A stretch of DNA of 64,000 bases from Bacillus pumilus. Its GTDB lineage: Bacteria; Bacillota; Bacilli; Bacillales; Bacillaceae. The stretch lies in assembly GCF_024498355.1 (NCBI RefSeq), contig NZ_CP101833.1, forward strand, positions 1,531,001 through 1,595,000. The letters run 5' to 3'. The translations under genes were made by a program, and so were the position numbers. The notes under the pieces were generated by a model. That model saw only the letters and a program-made list of their open reading frames with translations. It was not told where the DNA came from and did no database searches. This document shows, in pieces, positions 53,825 to 62,760 of this stretch (within the stretch, counting starts at the first letter, position 1; the number at the start of each line of letters is the position of its first letter).

Positions 53825-54955
53825 ATGAAAAAATGGGCTCAACTGGTGCCTTGTTTTATACTCGTGATAGCTTTATGGGCTGGCTGGTTCTCTCTTACCG
53901 TAAAGGCCGCTTCTTTTGTGCAAACGTCTGGTACACAATTTTTGTTGAACAATCAACCATTTTACTTTGCTGGCACAAACAACTATTATTTTCATTACAA
54001 ATCAAAAAAGATGGTAGATGCTGTTTTTGACGATATGAAAGCAATGAATCTAAAGGTCATTCGTATTTGGGGATTTCACGATGGAGCTCCTCAAGAGAAC
54101 TCAGTTTTGCAATCTAGTCCAGGGGTTTATGAAGAATCGGGTTTTCGAAAATTAGATTATGCGATTCATAAAGCAGGGCAAGAAGGCATAAAGCTAGTCA
54201 TCCCGCTAGTCAACAATTGGGATGATTTTGGCGGAATGAATCAATACGTTAAGTGGTTTCAGGCAGGCTCACACGATGCCTTTTATACTGATTCTCATAT
54301 CAAAAATGCTTACAAAAATTATGTGCGCTATGTATTAGAGAGAACCAATACGTATACCGGTGTTCAATATAAAGACGATCCTGCTATTATGACATGGGAG
54401 CTTGCCAATGAGCCACGTGTGCAGTCTGATCCTACAGGGAATATATTAGTGAATTGGGCAAATGAAATGAGTACATGGATCAAATCGATAGATCAGCATC
54501 ATCTTGTTGCAGTAGGAGATGAAGGATTCTTTCGCATAACAGGACATGACGATTGGTTGTATGGAGGCGGAGAAGGCGTGGATTGGGACCGTTTGACCGC
54601 TCTGTCCAATATCGATTATGGAACCTATCATTTATATCCAGATCACTGGAACAAGTCAGCCGCTTGGGGAGTGAAATGGATTGAAGACCACATCACCCGC
54701 GGGGAGGCGATAGGAAAACCTGTTGTGCTAGAAGAGTTTGGTTATCAAAATCAATCAGTGCGTCCAGAGGTCTACCGAAGCTGGCTGTTAGCGATTGAGC
54801 GGCTCGGAGGGGCAGGCAGTCAATTTTGGATTTTAACAAGCATTCAAGACGATGATTCGCTCTATCCTGATTATGACGGTTTCCGAATCATAAAGGAGAG
54901 CAGGGAAGCATCACTCATCAGTGAACATGCAAAAAGAATGAACGAAAAGAACTGA
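53825..54955 (+). CDS. Secreted GH5 beta-mannanase-like enzyme
   Basis: 376 residues. A clear signal peptide (KK, then a hydrophobic core at about 7-24, cleavage after VKA or VKAA at 28/29) precedes a GH5 barrel. AGTNNYYFHYKS and VIRIWGFHDG are typical of GH5 mannanases of subfamily 7; E196 in TWELANEPR is the acid/base and E304 in VVLEEFGY the nucleophile. Substrate is inferred as beta-mannan; a cellulase activity is not excluded. It is the only secreted member of the cluster, 21 bases after GH10. No terminator is seen after it. Confidence 0.9.
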   Translation: MKKWAQLVPCFILVIALWAGWFSLTVKAASFVQTSGTQFLLNNQPFYFAGTNNYYFHYKSKKMVDAVFDDMKAMNLKVIRIWGFHDGAPQENSVLQSSPGVYEESGFRKLDYAIHKAGQEGIKLVIPLVNNWDDFGGMNQYVKWFQAGSHDAFYTDSHIKNAYKNYVRYVLERTNTYTGVQYKDDPAIMTWELANEPRVQSDPTGNILVNWANEMSTWIKSIDQHHLVAVGDEGFFRITGHDDWLYGGGEGVDWDRLTALSNIDYGTYHLYPDHWNKSAAWGVKWIEDHITRGEAIGKPVVLEEFGYQNQSVRPEVYRSWLLAIERLGGAGSQFWILTSIQDDDSLYPDYDGFRIIKESREASLISEHAKRMNEKN

Positions 54956-54985
54956 TGACGAATGCCCGTTTATAAGGAACTTCAT

Positions 54986-55014
54986 TTGCATAAAAAAATT
55001 GGATATGGTATAGT
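54986..55014 (+). promoter_or_regulatory. Sigma-A promoter of the rimP-nusA-infB operon
   Basis: TTGCAT (54986-54991) and TATAGT (55009-55014) with a 17-base spacer and a TGG just upstream of the -10. The transcript leader to rimP is about 175 bases. Confidence 0.75.
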
Positions 55015-55038
55015 TTTTATGGAAATGCTAACGATTAC

Positions 55039-55094
55039 CGAGACAAGAGTGGGGAAACCCGCTCTTTTGTATTGAACAGGCAATTTTTGTCTCG
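55039..55094 (+). ncRNA. Structured leader RNA of rimP-nusA operon (three-way junction)
   Basis: CGAGACAA (55039-55046) pairs perfectly with TTGTCTCG (55087-55094), enclosing two hairpins: GAGTGGG-GAAA-CCCGCTC (55047-55064, GNRA tetraloop) and ATTG-AACAGG-CAAT (55071-55084). The pairing was found by eye. It lies between the promoter and an intrinsic terminator. Whether it binds a ligand or protein is unknown. Confidence 0.5.
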
Positions 55095-55122
55095 ACATTA
55101 TTCATCCGTTTTCTGCTCCCCC

Positions 55123-55148
55123 TGCTCACATAAAGCAGGGTTTTTATG
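55123..55148 (+). terminator. Attenuator terminator in the rimP-nusA leader
   Basis: CCCTGCT pairs with AGCAGGG around a short loop and is followed by TTTTTATG, all within the untranslated leader, about 110 bases after the promoter and 50 bases before rimP. In B. subtilis, NusA autoregulates its operon by stimulating termination in the 5' leader without an antiterminator; this element is at the equivalent place. Confidence 0.8.
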
Positions 55149-55195
55149 CAGAATGATTGATAAGAGCGTTTATCGAAAGCACAAGGAGGAAGAGA

Positions 55196-55669
55196 ATGAG
55201 CAAAAAAGTAGTGGATGTCGTAAGCGAAATGGTGCAGCCAATTTTAGATGGCTTACAGCTTGAACTCGTTGATGTTGAATTTGTCAAAGAGGGTCAAAAC
55301 TGGTTCCTTCGCGTGTTTATTGACTCTGATAAAGGCGTCGATATCGAAGAGTGTGCCAAAGTGAGCGAAGCCTTGAGCGAAAAGCTTGATGAGGCAGATC
55401 CGATTAGCCAAAACTACTTTCTTGAAGTGTCCTCTCCTGGAGCGGAGCGCCCATTAAAGAAAAAAGCTGATTTTGAAAAAGCACTTGGAAAAAATGTTTT
55501 CATGAAAACATATGAACCAATTGATGGTGAAAAAGCGTTTGAAGGTGAGCTTACAAGCTTTGATGGTGAGATTGCAACAGTGACAGTGAAGATCAAGACA
55601 AGAAAGAAAGAGATCAATATCCCATATGAAAAAATAGCGAACGCAAGATTAGCAGTTTCGTTCAATTAA
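55196..55669 (+). CDS. rimP: Ribosome maturation factor RimP (YlxS)
   Basis: Assists 30S assembly; 157 residues. [21 protein letters not shown] and the SSPGAERPL motif are conserved. The ATG follows AAGGAGGAAG; the longer frame from 55157 overlaps the leader. Confidence 0.97.
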   Translation: MSKKVVDVVSEMVQPILDGLQLELVDVEFVKEGQNWFLRVFIDSDKGVDIEECAKVSEALSEKLDEADPISQNYFLEVSSPGAERPLKKKADFEKALGKNVFMKTYEPIDGEKAFEGELTSFDGEIATVTVKIKTRKKEINIPYEKIANARLAVSFN

Positions 55670-55701
55670 CCTTTCCATTGATATAAGGGGGAACCATAAA
55701 A

Positions 55702-56817
55702 ATGAGTAGTGAGTTGTTAGATGCCCTGACTGTTCTTGAGAAAGAGAAGGGTATTAGTAAAGAAATTATTATTGAAGCGATAGAAGCTGCACTCATTTCT
55801 GCATATAAGCGTAATTTTAATCAAGCGCAAAATGTTCGTGTTGATTTAAACCGCGAAACGGGAACAATTCGCGTATTTGCAAGAAAAGATGTTGTAGATG
55901 AAGTGTATGATTCTCGCCTTGAAATCTCTGTAGATGATGCAGTCAGCATCAACCCGAATTACGTGGTAGGTGACGTGGTTGAGATTGAAGTCACTCCAAA
56001 AGATTTCGGACGCATTGCAGCTCAGACAGCGAAACAAGTTGTCACGCAGCGAGTGAGAGAAGCAGAGCGAGGTGTGATCTACACTGAGTTCATCGATCGC
56101 GAGGAAGACATTATGACGGGAATCGTTCAGCGAATTGACAGTAAATTCATTTACGTGTCACTTGGCAAAATCGAAGCTCTTCTTCCCGTCAACGAACAAA
56201 TGCCAAATGAGGAATACAAACCACATGACCGCATTAAAGTGTTCATTACAAAGGTAGAAAAAACAACAAAAGGACCACAAATTTATGTCTCTAGAACACA
56301 TCCAGGTCTTTTAAAGCGTTTATTTGAAATTGAAGTCCCAGAAATTTATGATGGTACTGTAGAGCTTAAATCGGTTGCTAGAGAAGCTGGGGACCGTTCT
56401 AAAATATCTGTTCGTACAGATGACCCTGATGTTGATCCAGTTGGTTCTTGTGTTGGGCCAAAAGGTCAGCGTGTACAAGCAATTGTCAACGAGCTAAAAG
56501 GCGAAAAAATTGACATTGTCCATTGGTCTAATGATCCGGTTGAATTTGTTGCCAATGCGTTGAGCCCATCAAAAGTGCTTGATGTCATTGTTAATGAAGA
56601 AGATAAGGCGACAACAGTGATTGTCCCTGATTATCAGCTGTCATTAGCGATTGGTAAAAGAGGTCAAAATGCGCGCCTTGCAGCGAAGCTGACTAGCTGG
56701 AAAATTGACATTAAAAGCGAAACAGATGCAAGGGAACTCGGTATTTTCCCAAGAACTGAAGACTCTGAATCTCTTTTCTTAGAGGCTGAACCAGTAGCTG
56801 AGGAATCTGACGAATAA
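55702..56817 (+). CDS. nusA: Transcription termination/antitermination factor NusA
   Basis: RNA polymerase-binding pausing and termination factor; 371 residues. N-terminal RNAP-binding domain, S1 domain (around 135-200) and two KH domains with VGPKGQRVQAIVNEL and AIGKRGQNARLAAKL. No C-terminal acidic repeats, as expected in Gram-positives. Confidence 0.98.
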   Translation: MSSELLDALTVLEKEKGISKEIIIEAIEAALISAYKRNFNQAQNVRVDLNRETGTIRVFARKDVVDEVYDSRLEISVDDAVSINPNYVVGDVVEIEVTPKDFGRIAAQTAKQVVTQRVREAERGVIYTEFIDREEDIMTGIVQRIDSKFIYVSLGKIEALLPVNEQMPNEEYKPHDRIKVFITKVEKTTKGPQIYVSRTHPGLLKRLFEIEVPEIYDGTVELKSVAREAGDRSKISVRTDDPDVDPVGSCVGPKGQRVQAIVNELKGEKIDIVHWSNDPVEFVANALSPSKVLDVIVNEEDKATTVIVPDYQLSLAIGKRGQNARLAAKLTSWKIDIKSETDARELGIFPRTEDSESLFLEAEPVAEESDE

Positions 56818-56832
56818 GAGGTGATATAAAAG

Positions 56833-57117
56833 GTGAAAAGCCGAAAGAAAATCCCGCTTAGAAAATGCGTCGTGACGGGAGAAATGAAACCAAAGAAAGA
56901 GCTAATCCGTGTGGTTCGTTCTAAAGAAGGTGAAGTGTCTGTTGACGCAACCGGAAAAATGAACGGGCGCGGAGCTTACCTTTCTCTCGATAAAGAAACC
57001 ATTCTTGCGGCAAAGAACAAACGCAGTTTACAGCAGCAATTTCAGACACAGATTGACGAACACATATTTGAAGAATTACTAGAACTAGCTGAAAAGGTGA
57101 AAAAACCAAATGACTGA
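56833..57117 (+). CDS. ylxR: RNA-binding protein YlxR (RnpM, DUF448)
   Basis: 94 residues, starts with GTG after [28 protein letters not shown] and GRGAYLS are DUF448 hallmarks. In B. subtilis it has been linked to RNase P RNA and to gene-regulatory effects. Its end overlaps ylxQ by 8 bases. Confidence 0.94.
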   Translation: MKSRKKIPLRKCVVTGEMKPKKELIRVVRSKEGEVSVDATGKMNGRGAYLSLDKETILAAKNKRSLQQQFQTQIDEHIFEELLELAEKVKKPND

Positions 57118-57412
57118 ATCTAAGTGGTATCCTTTGCTTGGTCTAGCAAATCGAGCTCGTAAAGTCGTGTCAGGAGAAGATCTGGTGATCAAAGAAGTTA
57201 GACATGCGCGTGCTAAGCTGGTTCTTCTTGCAGCAGATGCCTCACCGAACACAGAGAAAAAGGTATCTGACAAATGCAAATTTTATAATGTTCCGGTTAG
57301 AAAAATTGAAGACCGTTCCGTTCTCGGACGTTCTATTGGGAAAGAAGCTCGCGTAGTTGTCGCTGTCACTGACCAAGGCTTCGCTAAGAAGCTCATAAGC
57401 TTGCTCGATTAA
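57110..57412 (+). CDS. ylxQ: L7Ae-family RNA-binding protein YlxQ
   Basis: 100 residues, related to L7Ae/L30e kink-turn binders ([31 protein letters not shown]). In B. subtilis YlxQ is a K-turn-type protein of unclear cellular role. Located inside the nusA-infB operon. Confidence 0.93.
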   Translation: MTESKWYPLLGLANRARKVVSGEDLVIKEVRHARAKLVLLAADASPNTEKKVSDKCKFYNVPVRKIEDRSVLGRSIGKEARVVVAVTDQGFAKKLISLLD

Positions 57413-57431
57413 TTTATTTGGGGGTGAACGA

Positions 57432-59543
57432 ATGGCTAAAGTGAGAGTATATGAATATGCAAAAGCCATAGATGTTTCAAGTAAAGATATTATAGCAGCG
57501 CTTAAGGATATGAACGTGGAAGTGAACAACCACATGGCGACGCTTGAAGACGACACTGTGAAAAAGCTAGACGCTATATATAAAAAAGCCAAAGCAAAAG
57601 AGACAACTAACGAGAAACCCGCAGAACAAAAAAAACAATCATCTAACAAAATCAATGATAGAAAGAAGAATGACGTGCAGAATAATCAATTTAATAAAAA
57701 CAAAAAAAACAACAACCAAAACAAAAACAAACGCGGTGGCAACAAGTCACAGCATCAGCAAGCTAGACCTGTGAAGCCTAAAAAAGAGCTTCCTGAAAAA
57801 ATTGAATTTACAAATTCAATGACAGTTGGCCAGCTTGCCGAAGAGCTTGGAAAAGAATCAGCTGAAATCATCAAGAAGCTGATGATGCTTGGTGTGATGG
57901 CAACCATTAACCAAGAGCTTGATAAAGATACAGTTGAATTAATCGCTTCTGAATATGGTGTTCCAGTAGAGGAAGTTATCATTTTAGAAGAAACTGAACT
58001 TGAAAAGTATGAAGTTGAAGATAAAGAAGAAGATATGCAAGTACGCCCTCCAGTTGTGACAATCATGGGACACGTTGACCACGGGAAAACAACCCTTCTT
58101 GACAGCATTCGTAAAACGAAAGTCGTTGAAGGCGAAGCTGGTGGAATCACGCAGCATATTGGCGCATACCAAATTGAAGAAAACGGCAAGAAAATCACGT
58201 TCCTTGATACACCTGGACACGCAGCATTCACAACGATGCGTGCACGTGGTGCCGAGGTAACTGATACAACAATCCTAGTCGTTGCAGCAGATGATGGCGT
58301 GATGCCGCAAACGATTGAAGCCATTAACCATGCGAAAGCGGCAGAGGTGCCAATCATTGTTGCTGTCAATAAAATTGACAAACCAACAGCTAACCCGGAC
58401 CGTGTGATGCAAGAATTAACTGAACATGGTCTTGTACCAGAAGCTTGGGGCGGCGAAACGATTTTCGTTCCTCTATCTGCGAAAACAGGTGAAGGCATCG
58501 ATGAATTAATCGAAATGATCCTTCTTGTCAGCGAAGTAGGAGAACTGAAAGCCAACCCACATCGTGCGGCCAAAGGAACTGTCATTGAGGCTGAGCTTGA
58601 TAAAGGAAGAGGGTCTGTTGCAACCCTTCTAGTTCAAACTGGTACACTTCAAGTAGGTGACCCAATCGTTGTTGGAAATACATTTGGCCGTGTACGTGCA
58701 ATGGTCAATGACATCGGACGCCGCGTGAAAACAGCAGGACCATCTACACCTGTTGAAATCACTGGTTTAAATGATGTACCAAATGCGGGCGATCAGTTCC
58801 TCGTATTCAAAGACGAAAAAACAGCTCGTCAAGTGGGTGAGGCGCGTGCTTCAAAACAGCTTGATGAACAGCGTTCAGACAAAGCAAAATTATCTCTAGA
58901 TGACCTATTTGAGCAAATTAAACAAGGCGAAGTGAAAGATATCAACCTGATCGTGAAAGCAGACGTACAAGGTTCTGCTGAAGCACTGACGGCAGCTCTT
59001 CAAAAAATTGAAGTAGAAGGCGTAAAAGTGAAAATCATCCATACGGGTGTTGGAGCGATTACAGAATCTGATATCATTTTAGCAAGTGCTTCTAATGCGA
59101 TCGTGATCGGATTTAACGTACGTCCTGATGGAAATGCGAAGAGCACAGCTGAAACAGAAAACGTAGATATCCGCTTGCACCGCATTATCTATAAAGTCAT
59201 CGATGAAATTGAAGCTGCGATGAAGGGGATGCTTGACCCTGAATATGAAGAAAAAGTCATTGGTCAAGTTGAAGTTCGTCAAACGTTCAAAGTATCTAAA
59301 ATCGGTACAATTGCTGGCGGCTATGTCACTGAAGGAACGATTACAAGAGATAGTGGTATCCGATTAATCCGTGATGGCGTCGTCATTTTTGAAGGCGAAG
59401 TCGACGTATTAAAACGATTCAAAGATGACGTGAAAGAAGTTTCACAAGGCTATGAATGTGGTATTACCATTAAGAAATACAATGATATCCGTGAAGGTGA
59501 TGTCATGGAATCATTCGTTATGCAAGAAATCGAAAGAAAATGA
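57432..59543 (+). CDS. infB: Translation initiation factor IF-2
   Basis: GTPase that brings initiator tRNA to the 30S subunit; 703 residues. Winged-helix-like IF2-N modules, a low-complexity Lys/Asn/Gln stretch (about 60-115), then G1 GHVDHGKT at about 213-220, [14 protein letters not shown], and the beta-barrel C domains. GGGGGTGAACG precedes the ATG. Internal starts giving shorter IF2 forms are known in Bacillus. Confidence 0.98.
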   Translation: MAKVRVYEYAKAIDVSSKDIIAALKDMNVEVNNHMATLEDDTVKKLDAIYKKAKAKETTNEKPAEQKKQSSNKINDRKKNDVQNNQFNKNKKNNNQNKNKRGGNKSQHQQARPVKPKKELPEKIEFTNSMTVGQLAEELGKESAEIIKKLMMLGVMATINQELDKDTVELIASEYGVPVEEVIILEETELEKYEVEDKEEDMQVRPPVVTIMGHVDHGKTTLLDSIRKTKVVEGEAGGITQHIGAYQIEENGKKITFLDTPGHAAFTTMRARGAEVTDTTILVVAADDGVMPQTIEAINHAKAAEVPIIVAVNKIDKPTANPDRVMQELTEHGLVPEAWGGETIFVPLSAKTGEGIDELIEMILLVSEVGELKANPHRAAKGTVIEAELDKGRGSVATLLVQTGTLQVGDPIVVGNTFGRVRAMVNDIGRRVKTAGPSTPVEITGLNDVPNAGDQFLVFKDEKTARQVGEARASKQLDEQRSDKAKLSLDDLFEQIKQGEVKDINLIVKADVQGSAEALTAALQKIEVEGVKVKIIHTGVGAITESDIILASASNAIVIGFNVRPDGNAKSTAETENVDIRLHRIIYKVIDEIEAAMKGMLDPEYEEKVIGQVEVRQTFKVSKIGTIAGGYVTEGTITRDSGIRLIRDGVVIFEGEVDVLKRFKDDVKEVSQGYECGITIKKYNDIREGDVMESFVMQEIERK

Positions 59544-59818
59544 TCGGTTATACCGAATGTGAGTGCATCATCTATGATGCATCCTCACTGAAGGAAAAAC
59601 GTGCGGTTCTTCAGCGTATATTGACAAGAACGCGCCATAAATTCAATGTGTCCATTGCTGAAATGGATTATCAGGATACATGGCAGCGTACATCAATTGG
59701 AATCGCCGTGATTTCCTCCTCTCGGGTTCAAGTGGAAAAAGAACTTCAGCGTGTATTAAGCTTTATTGATTCTTTTCCTGAAATTGAACGGACGATCACG
59801 AAAACTGAGTGGTTTTAA
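59540..59818 (+). CDS. ylxP: DUF503 protein YlxP
   Basis: 92 residues, overlaps infB by 4 bases (ATGA). [20 protein letters not shown] and [15 protein letters not shown] are DUF503 signatures. Function not established; conserved linkage to rbfA suggests a ribosome-associated role. Confidence 0.93.
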   Translation: MIGYTECECIIYDASSLKEKRAVLQRILTRTRHKFNVSIAEMDYQDTWQRTSIGIAVISSSRVQVEKELQRVLSFIDSFPEIERTITKTEWF

Positions 59819-59836
59819 ATTAGAGGTGATAAGATC

Positions 59837-60187
59837 ATGAGCATGAGAGCAACCCGTGTGGGTGAGCAAATGAAAAAAGAATTGGGCGACATCCTTGGCA
59901 GAAAGCTGAAAGATCCAAGAATCGGCTTTTTGACTGTAACCGATGTCGAAGTGTCCGGTGATTTGCAAATTGCCAAAGTCTACATTTCTGTTCTTGGCGA
60001 CGAGAAGAAAAGAGAAGAAACCTTAAAAGGCCTAGCAAAGGCGAAAGGGTATATCCGCTCTGAAATTGGCAATCGAATTAGACTTCGCAAAACACCAGAA
60101 CTACACTTTGAATTTGATGAATCCGTTGATTACGGTAACCGAATTGAAAGCCTGATTGCTGAACTAAACACAAAAGATCACGAATAA
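59837..60187 (+). CDS. rbfA: Ribosome-binding factor A
   Basis: 30S maturation and cold-shock factor, 116 residues, KH-like fold. [14 protein letters not shown] and [18 protein letters not shown] are conserved. AGAGGTGA ribosome-binding site. Confidence 0.97.
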
Positions 60188-60255
60188 GACGTTGAAATAA
60201 GGATAGGCGATGATCGTCTGTCCTTTTTCATCGTTTATGAAAGGAGAGAACGCAG

Positions 60256-61185
60256 ATGATAAATGGTGTTCTTTTATTACATAAAGAAAGAGGAATGACC
60301 TCTCACGACTGTGTGTTCAAAGTGAGAAAGATATTGCACACAAAAAAAGTCGGACATACAGGAACTCTCGACCCAGAAGTATCAGGTGTTCTGCCCATTT
60401 GTATTGGAAGAGCGACGAAAATCGTTGAGTACCTAACAGATAAATCGAAAACGTATGATGCAGAAATCACGATTGGCTTTTCGACGACGACAGAAGATCA
60501 AACAGGTGAAGTGGTTGAAGAAAAAAAGGTACAAAAGCCGATTTCAGAAGAAGAAATTGATGCTGCGCTGAAACAGTTTGAAGGAACCATTGAACAAGTT
60601 CCTCCAATGTTTTCTGCTGTGAAAATTGGCGGGAAAAAGCTCTATGAATATGCGAGAGAAGGAATTGAAATCGAGCGGCCAAGCCGTGAAATTACCATCC
60701 ATCGCATCGAGCGGACTACACCTGTCACATTTGAAGATGGAAACGTGTCATTCAGATTCACTGTTCTGTGCTCAAAAGGTACGTATGTCAGAACCTTAGC
60801 GGTTGATATCGGAAAAAAACTAGGGTATCCGGCTCATATGTCACACCTCATTCGCACAGGGTCAGGCGACTTTACACTAGATGAATGTATTACCCTTGAT
60901 GAGCTTCGTGATATGAGTGAGGAAGGAACGATAGGTGAGCACCTTGTACCGATCGAGCGCGCGCTCAATCATTTGCCGAAATGGGAGATAAATGATACAT
61001 TAGCAAGTAAAGTGGAAAACGGTGCAGTCCTGCCAATGCCTGATGAATTCGCTCATTTTGCAGAGGAGGATCGTGTCGCTGTTTTTGCTCCTTCAGGTCA
61101 TTGTATGGCGATTTATATGAAGCATCCGACCAAACAGAACCTGATGAAGCCGGCGAAGATCTTATCTCAGGACAAGCAATCTTAA
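60256..61185 (+). CDS. truB: tRNA pseudouridine(55) synthase
   Basis: Converts U55 of tRNA to pseudouridine; 309 residues. Catalytic D39 in VGHTGTLDPEVSG, with CSKGTYVRTLA and the C-terminal PUA-like domain. AAGGAGAG precedes the ATG. Confidence 0.98.
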   Translation: MINGVLLLHKERGMTSHDCVFKVRKILHTKKVGHTGTLDPEVSGVLPICIGRATKIVEYLTDKSKTYDAEITIGFSTTTEDQTGEVVEEKKVQKPISEEEIDAALKQFEGTIEQVPPMFSAVKIGGKKLYEYAREGIEIERPSREITIHRIERTTPVTFEDGNVSFRFTVLCSKGTYVRTLAVDIGKKLGYPAHMSHLIRTGSGDFTLDECITLDELRDMSEEGTIGEHLVPIERALNHLPKWEINDTLASKVENGAVLPMPDEFAHFAEEDRVAVFAPSGHCMAIYMKHPTKQNLMKPAKILSQDKQS

Positions 61186-61203
61186 AGAAAAGGTGACCAT
61201 CTC

Positions 61204-62169
61204 GTGAAGACTATACATATTTCACACCCACATACATTGAATCAAAAGGATCAAGCCCCGTCTGTGATGGCTTTAGGGTATTTTGACGGTGTTCACCTCG
61301 GACATCAGAAGGTGATTGACGCAGCGAAAAGCATTGCGGAAAAAGCAGGATTGGCCTTAGCTGTCATGACCTTTCATCCGCATCCATCACATGTTCTACA
61401 AAAAGCTCGTGAACCAAAAGACTTAATTACTCCGCTTGAGGATAAAATTGATTTCATTGAAAAGCTAGGCGCTGACTATTTATACATTGTGCAATTCAGC
61501 GAAAGCTTTGCAGCGCTGTCCCCTCAGGAGTTTGTAGATCAATATTTGGACGAACTGAATGTGAAGCATGCAGTAGCTGGTTTTGATTTTACGTTTGGCC
61601 GGTTTGGTGCAGGCACAATGGAAACGTTCGATGAATACGGGAAAGGGCGTATATCGGCAACCATCGTGCCTAAGCTGTCCAATCAAGACCGGAAAGTCAG
61701 CTCTACCCTCATACGCTCCGCATTAAAAAATGGGGACGTTGAGTATGTGAGTGAGCTTTTAGGAAAACCTTATCAGCTGCGCGGCATTGTCATCCATGGA
61801 GACAAACGCGGACGAACGATCGGCTTTCCAACAGCCAATGTCGGTTTATCTGCTGAATACATTATTCCTCCAACCGGCGTATATGCAGTGAGAGCAGAAG
61901 TGAAAGGCAAAGTGTATGATGGCGTTTGTAACGTTGGATACAAACCAACATTCTATGAAAAGCGTCCGGATCAGCCTGCCATTGAAGTGAATCTCTTTGA
62001 TTTTAACGAAGAAATTTATGGTGAACCGATTAAATTACAATGGTACAAGCGTATCCGCAGTGAACAAAAATTTAACGGAATCCAGGAATTAACGGCTCAA
62101 ATTAGTCTAGATAAAGAAGAAGCGATTCAGTTTTTTCAAGATCAGCTCAACCAAACAAAAAAATCATAG
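61204..62169 (+). CDS. ribC: Bifunctional riboflavin kinase/FAD synthetase
   Basis: Makes FMN and FAD (RibC in Bacillus, RibF elsewhere); 321 residues, GTG start after AAAAGGTGA. N-terminal FAD-synthetase domain with GYFDGVHLGHQ and the C-terminal flavokinase with GRTIGFPTANV. Position downstream of truB is standard. Confidence 0.97.
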   Translation: MKTIHISHPHTLNQKDQAPSVMALGYFDGVHLGHQKVIDAAKSIAEKAGLALAVMTFHPHPSHVLQKAREPKDLITPLEDKIDFIEKLGADYLYIVQFSESFAALSPQEFVDQYLDELNVKHAVAGFDFTFGRFGAGTMETFDEYGKGRISATIVPKLSNQDRKVSSTLIRSALKNGDVEYVSELLGKPYQLRGIVIHGDKRGRTIGFPTANVGLSAEYIIPPTGVYAVRAEVKGKVYDGVCNVGYKPTFYEKRPDQPAIEVNLFDFNEEIYGEPIKLQWYKRIRSEQKFNGIQELTAQISLDKEEAIQFFQDQLNQTKKS

Positions 62170-62186
62170 AAAAACGGCTCTACCAT

Positions 62187-62215
62187 TTGCAAATTCAGCA
62201 TATTTTTAGTATGAT
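62187..62215 (+). promoter_or_regulatory. Sigma-A promoter for rpsO
   Basis: TTGCAA (62187-62192) and TATGAT (62210-62215) with a 17-base spacer in the ribC-rpsO gap. Confidence 0.75.
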
Positions 62216-62221
62216 AATTCC

Positions 62222-62579
<358 letters not shown>

Positions 62580-62583
62580 TCGT

Positions 62584-62610
62584 AAAAAGCGGGAGGATTC
62601 CCGCTTTTTT
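62584..62610 (+). terminator. Intrinsic terminator after rpsO
   Basis: AAAAGCGGGA pairs with TCCCGCTTTT around a GGAT-type loop, followed by a T run. Confidence 0.9.
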
Positions 62611-62760
62611 ATCGTATAATCACTAATATTTTATGGTTAAAATGTTGAAAGAATGGCAAAACCCTTCTACATACAGCTTTTACATTGATATGTGAAAATC
62701 ATTTTGTTCATAATAAGAAATAACCTAAAACTTTACGACAAGAGAGGAGTTTTTCTCAGA

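Noticed and set aside
53800..54030. 76-codon + strand frame overlapping the start of GH5
   Set aside because: Out of frame with the well-supported GH5 signal peptide and mature domain; no separate ribosome-binding site.
57755..58585. 276-codon minus-strand frame opposite infB
   Set aside because: Serine-rich low-complexity product that mirrors the codon pattern of infB on the other strand; no ribosome-binding site or recognisable domain.
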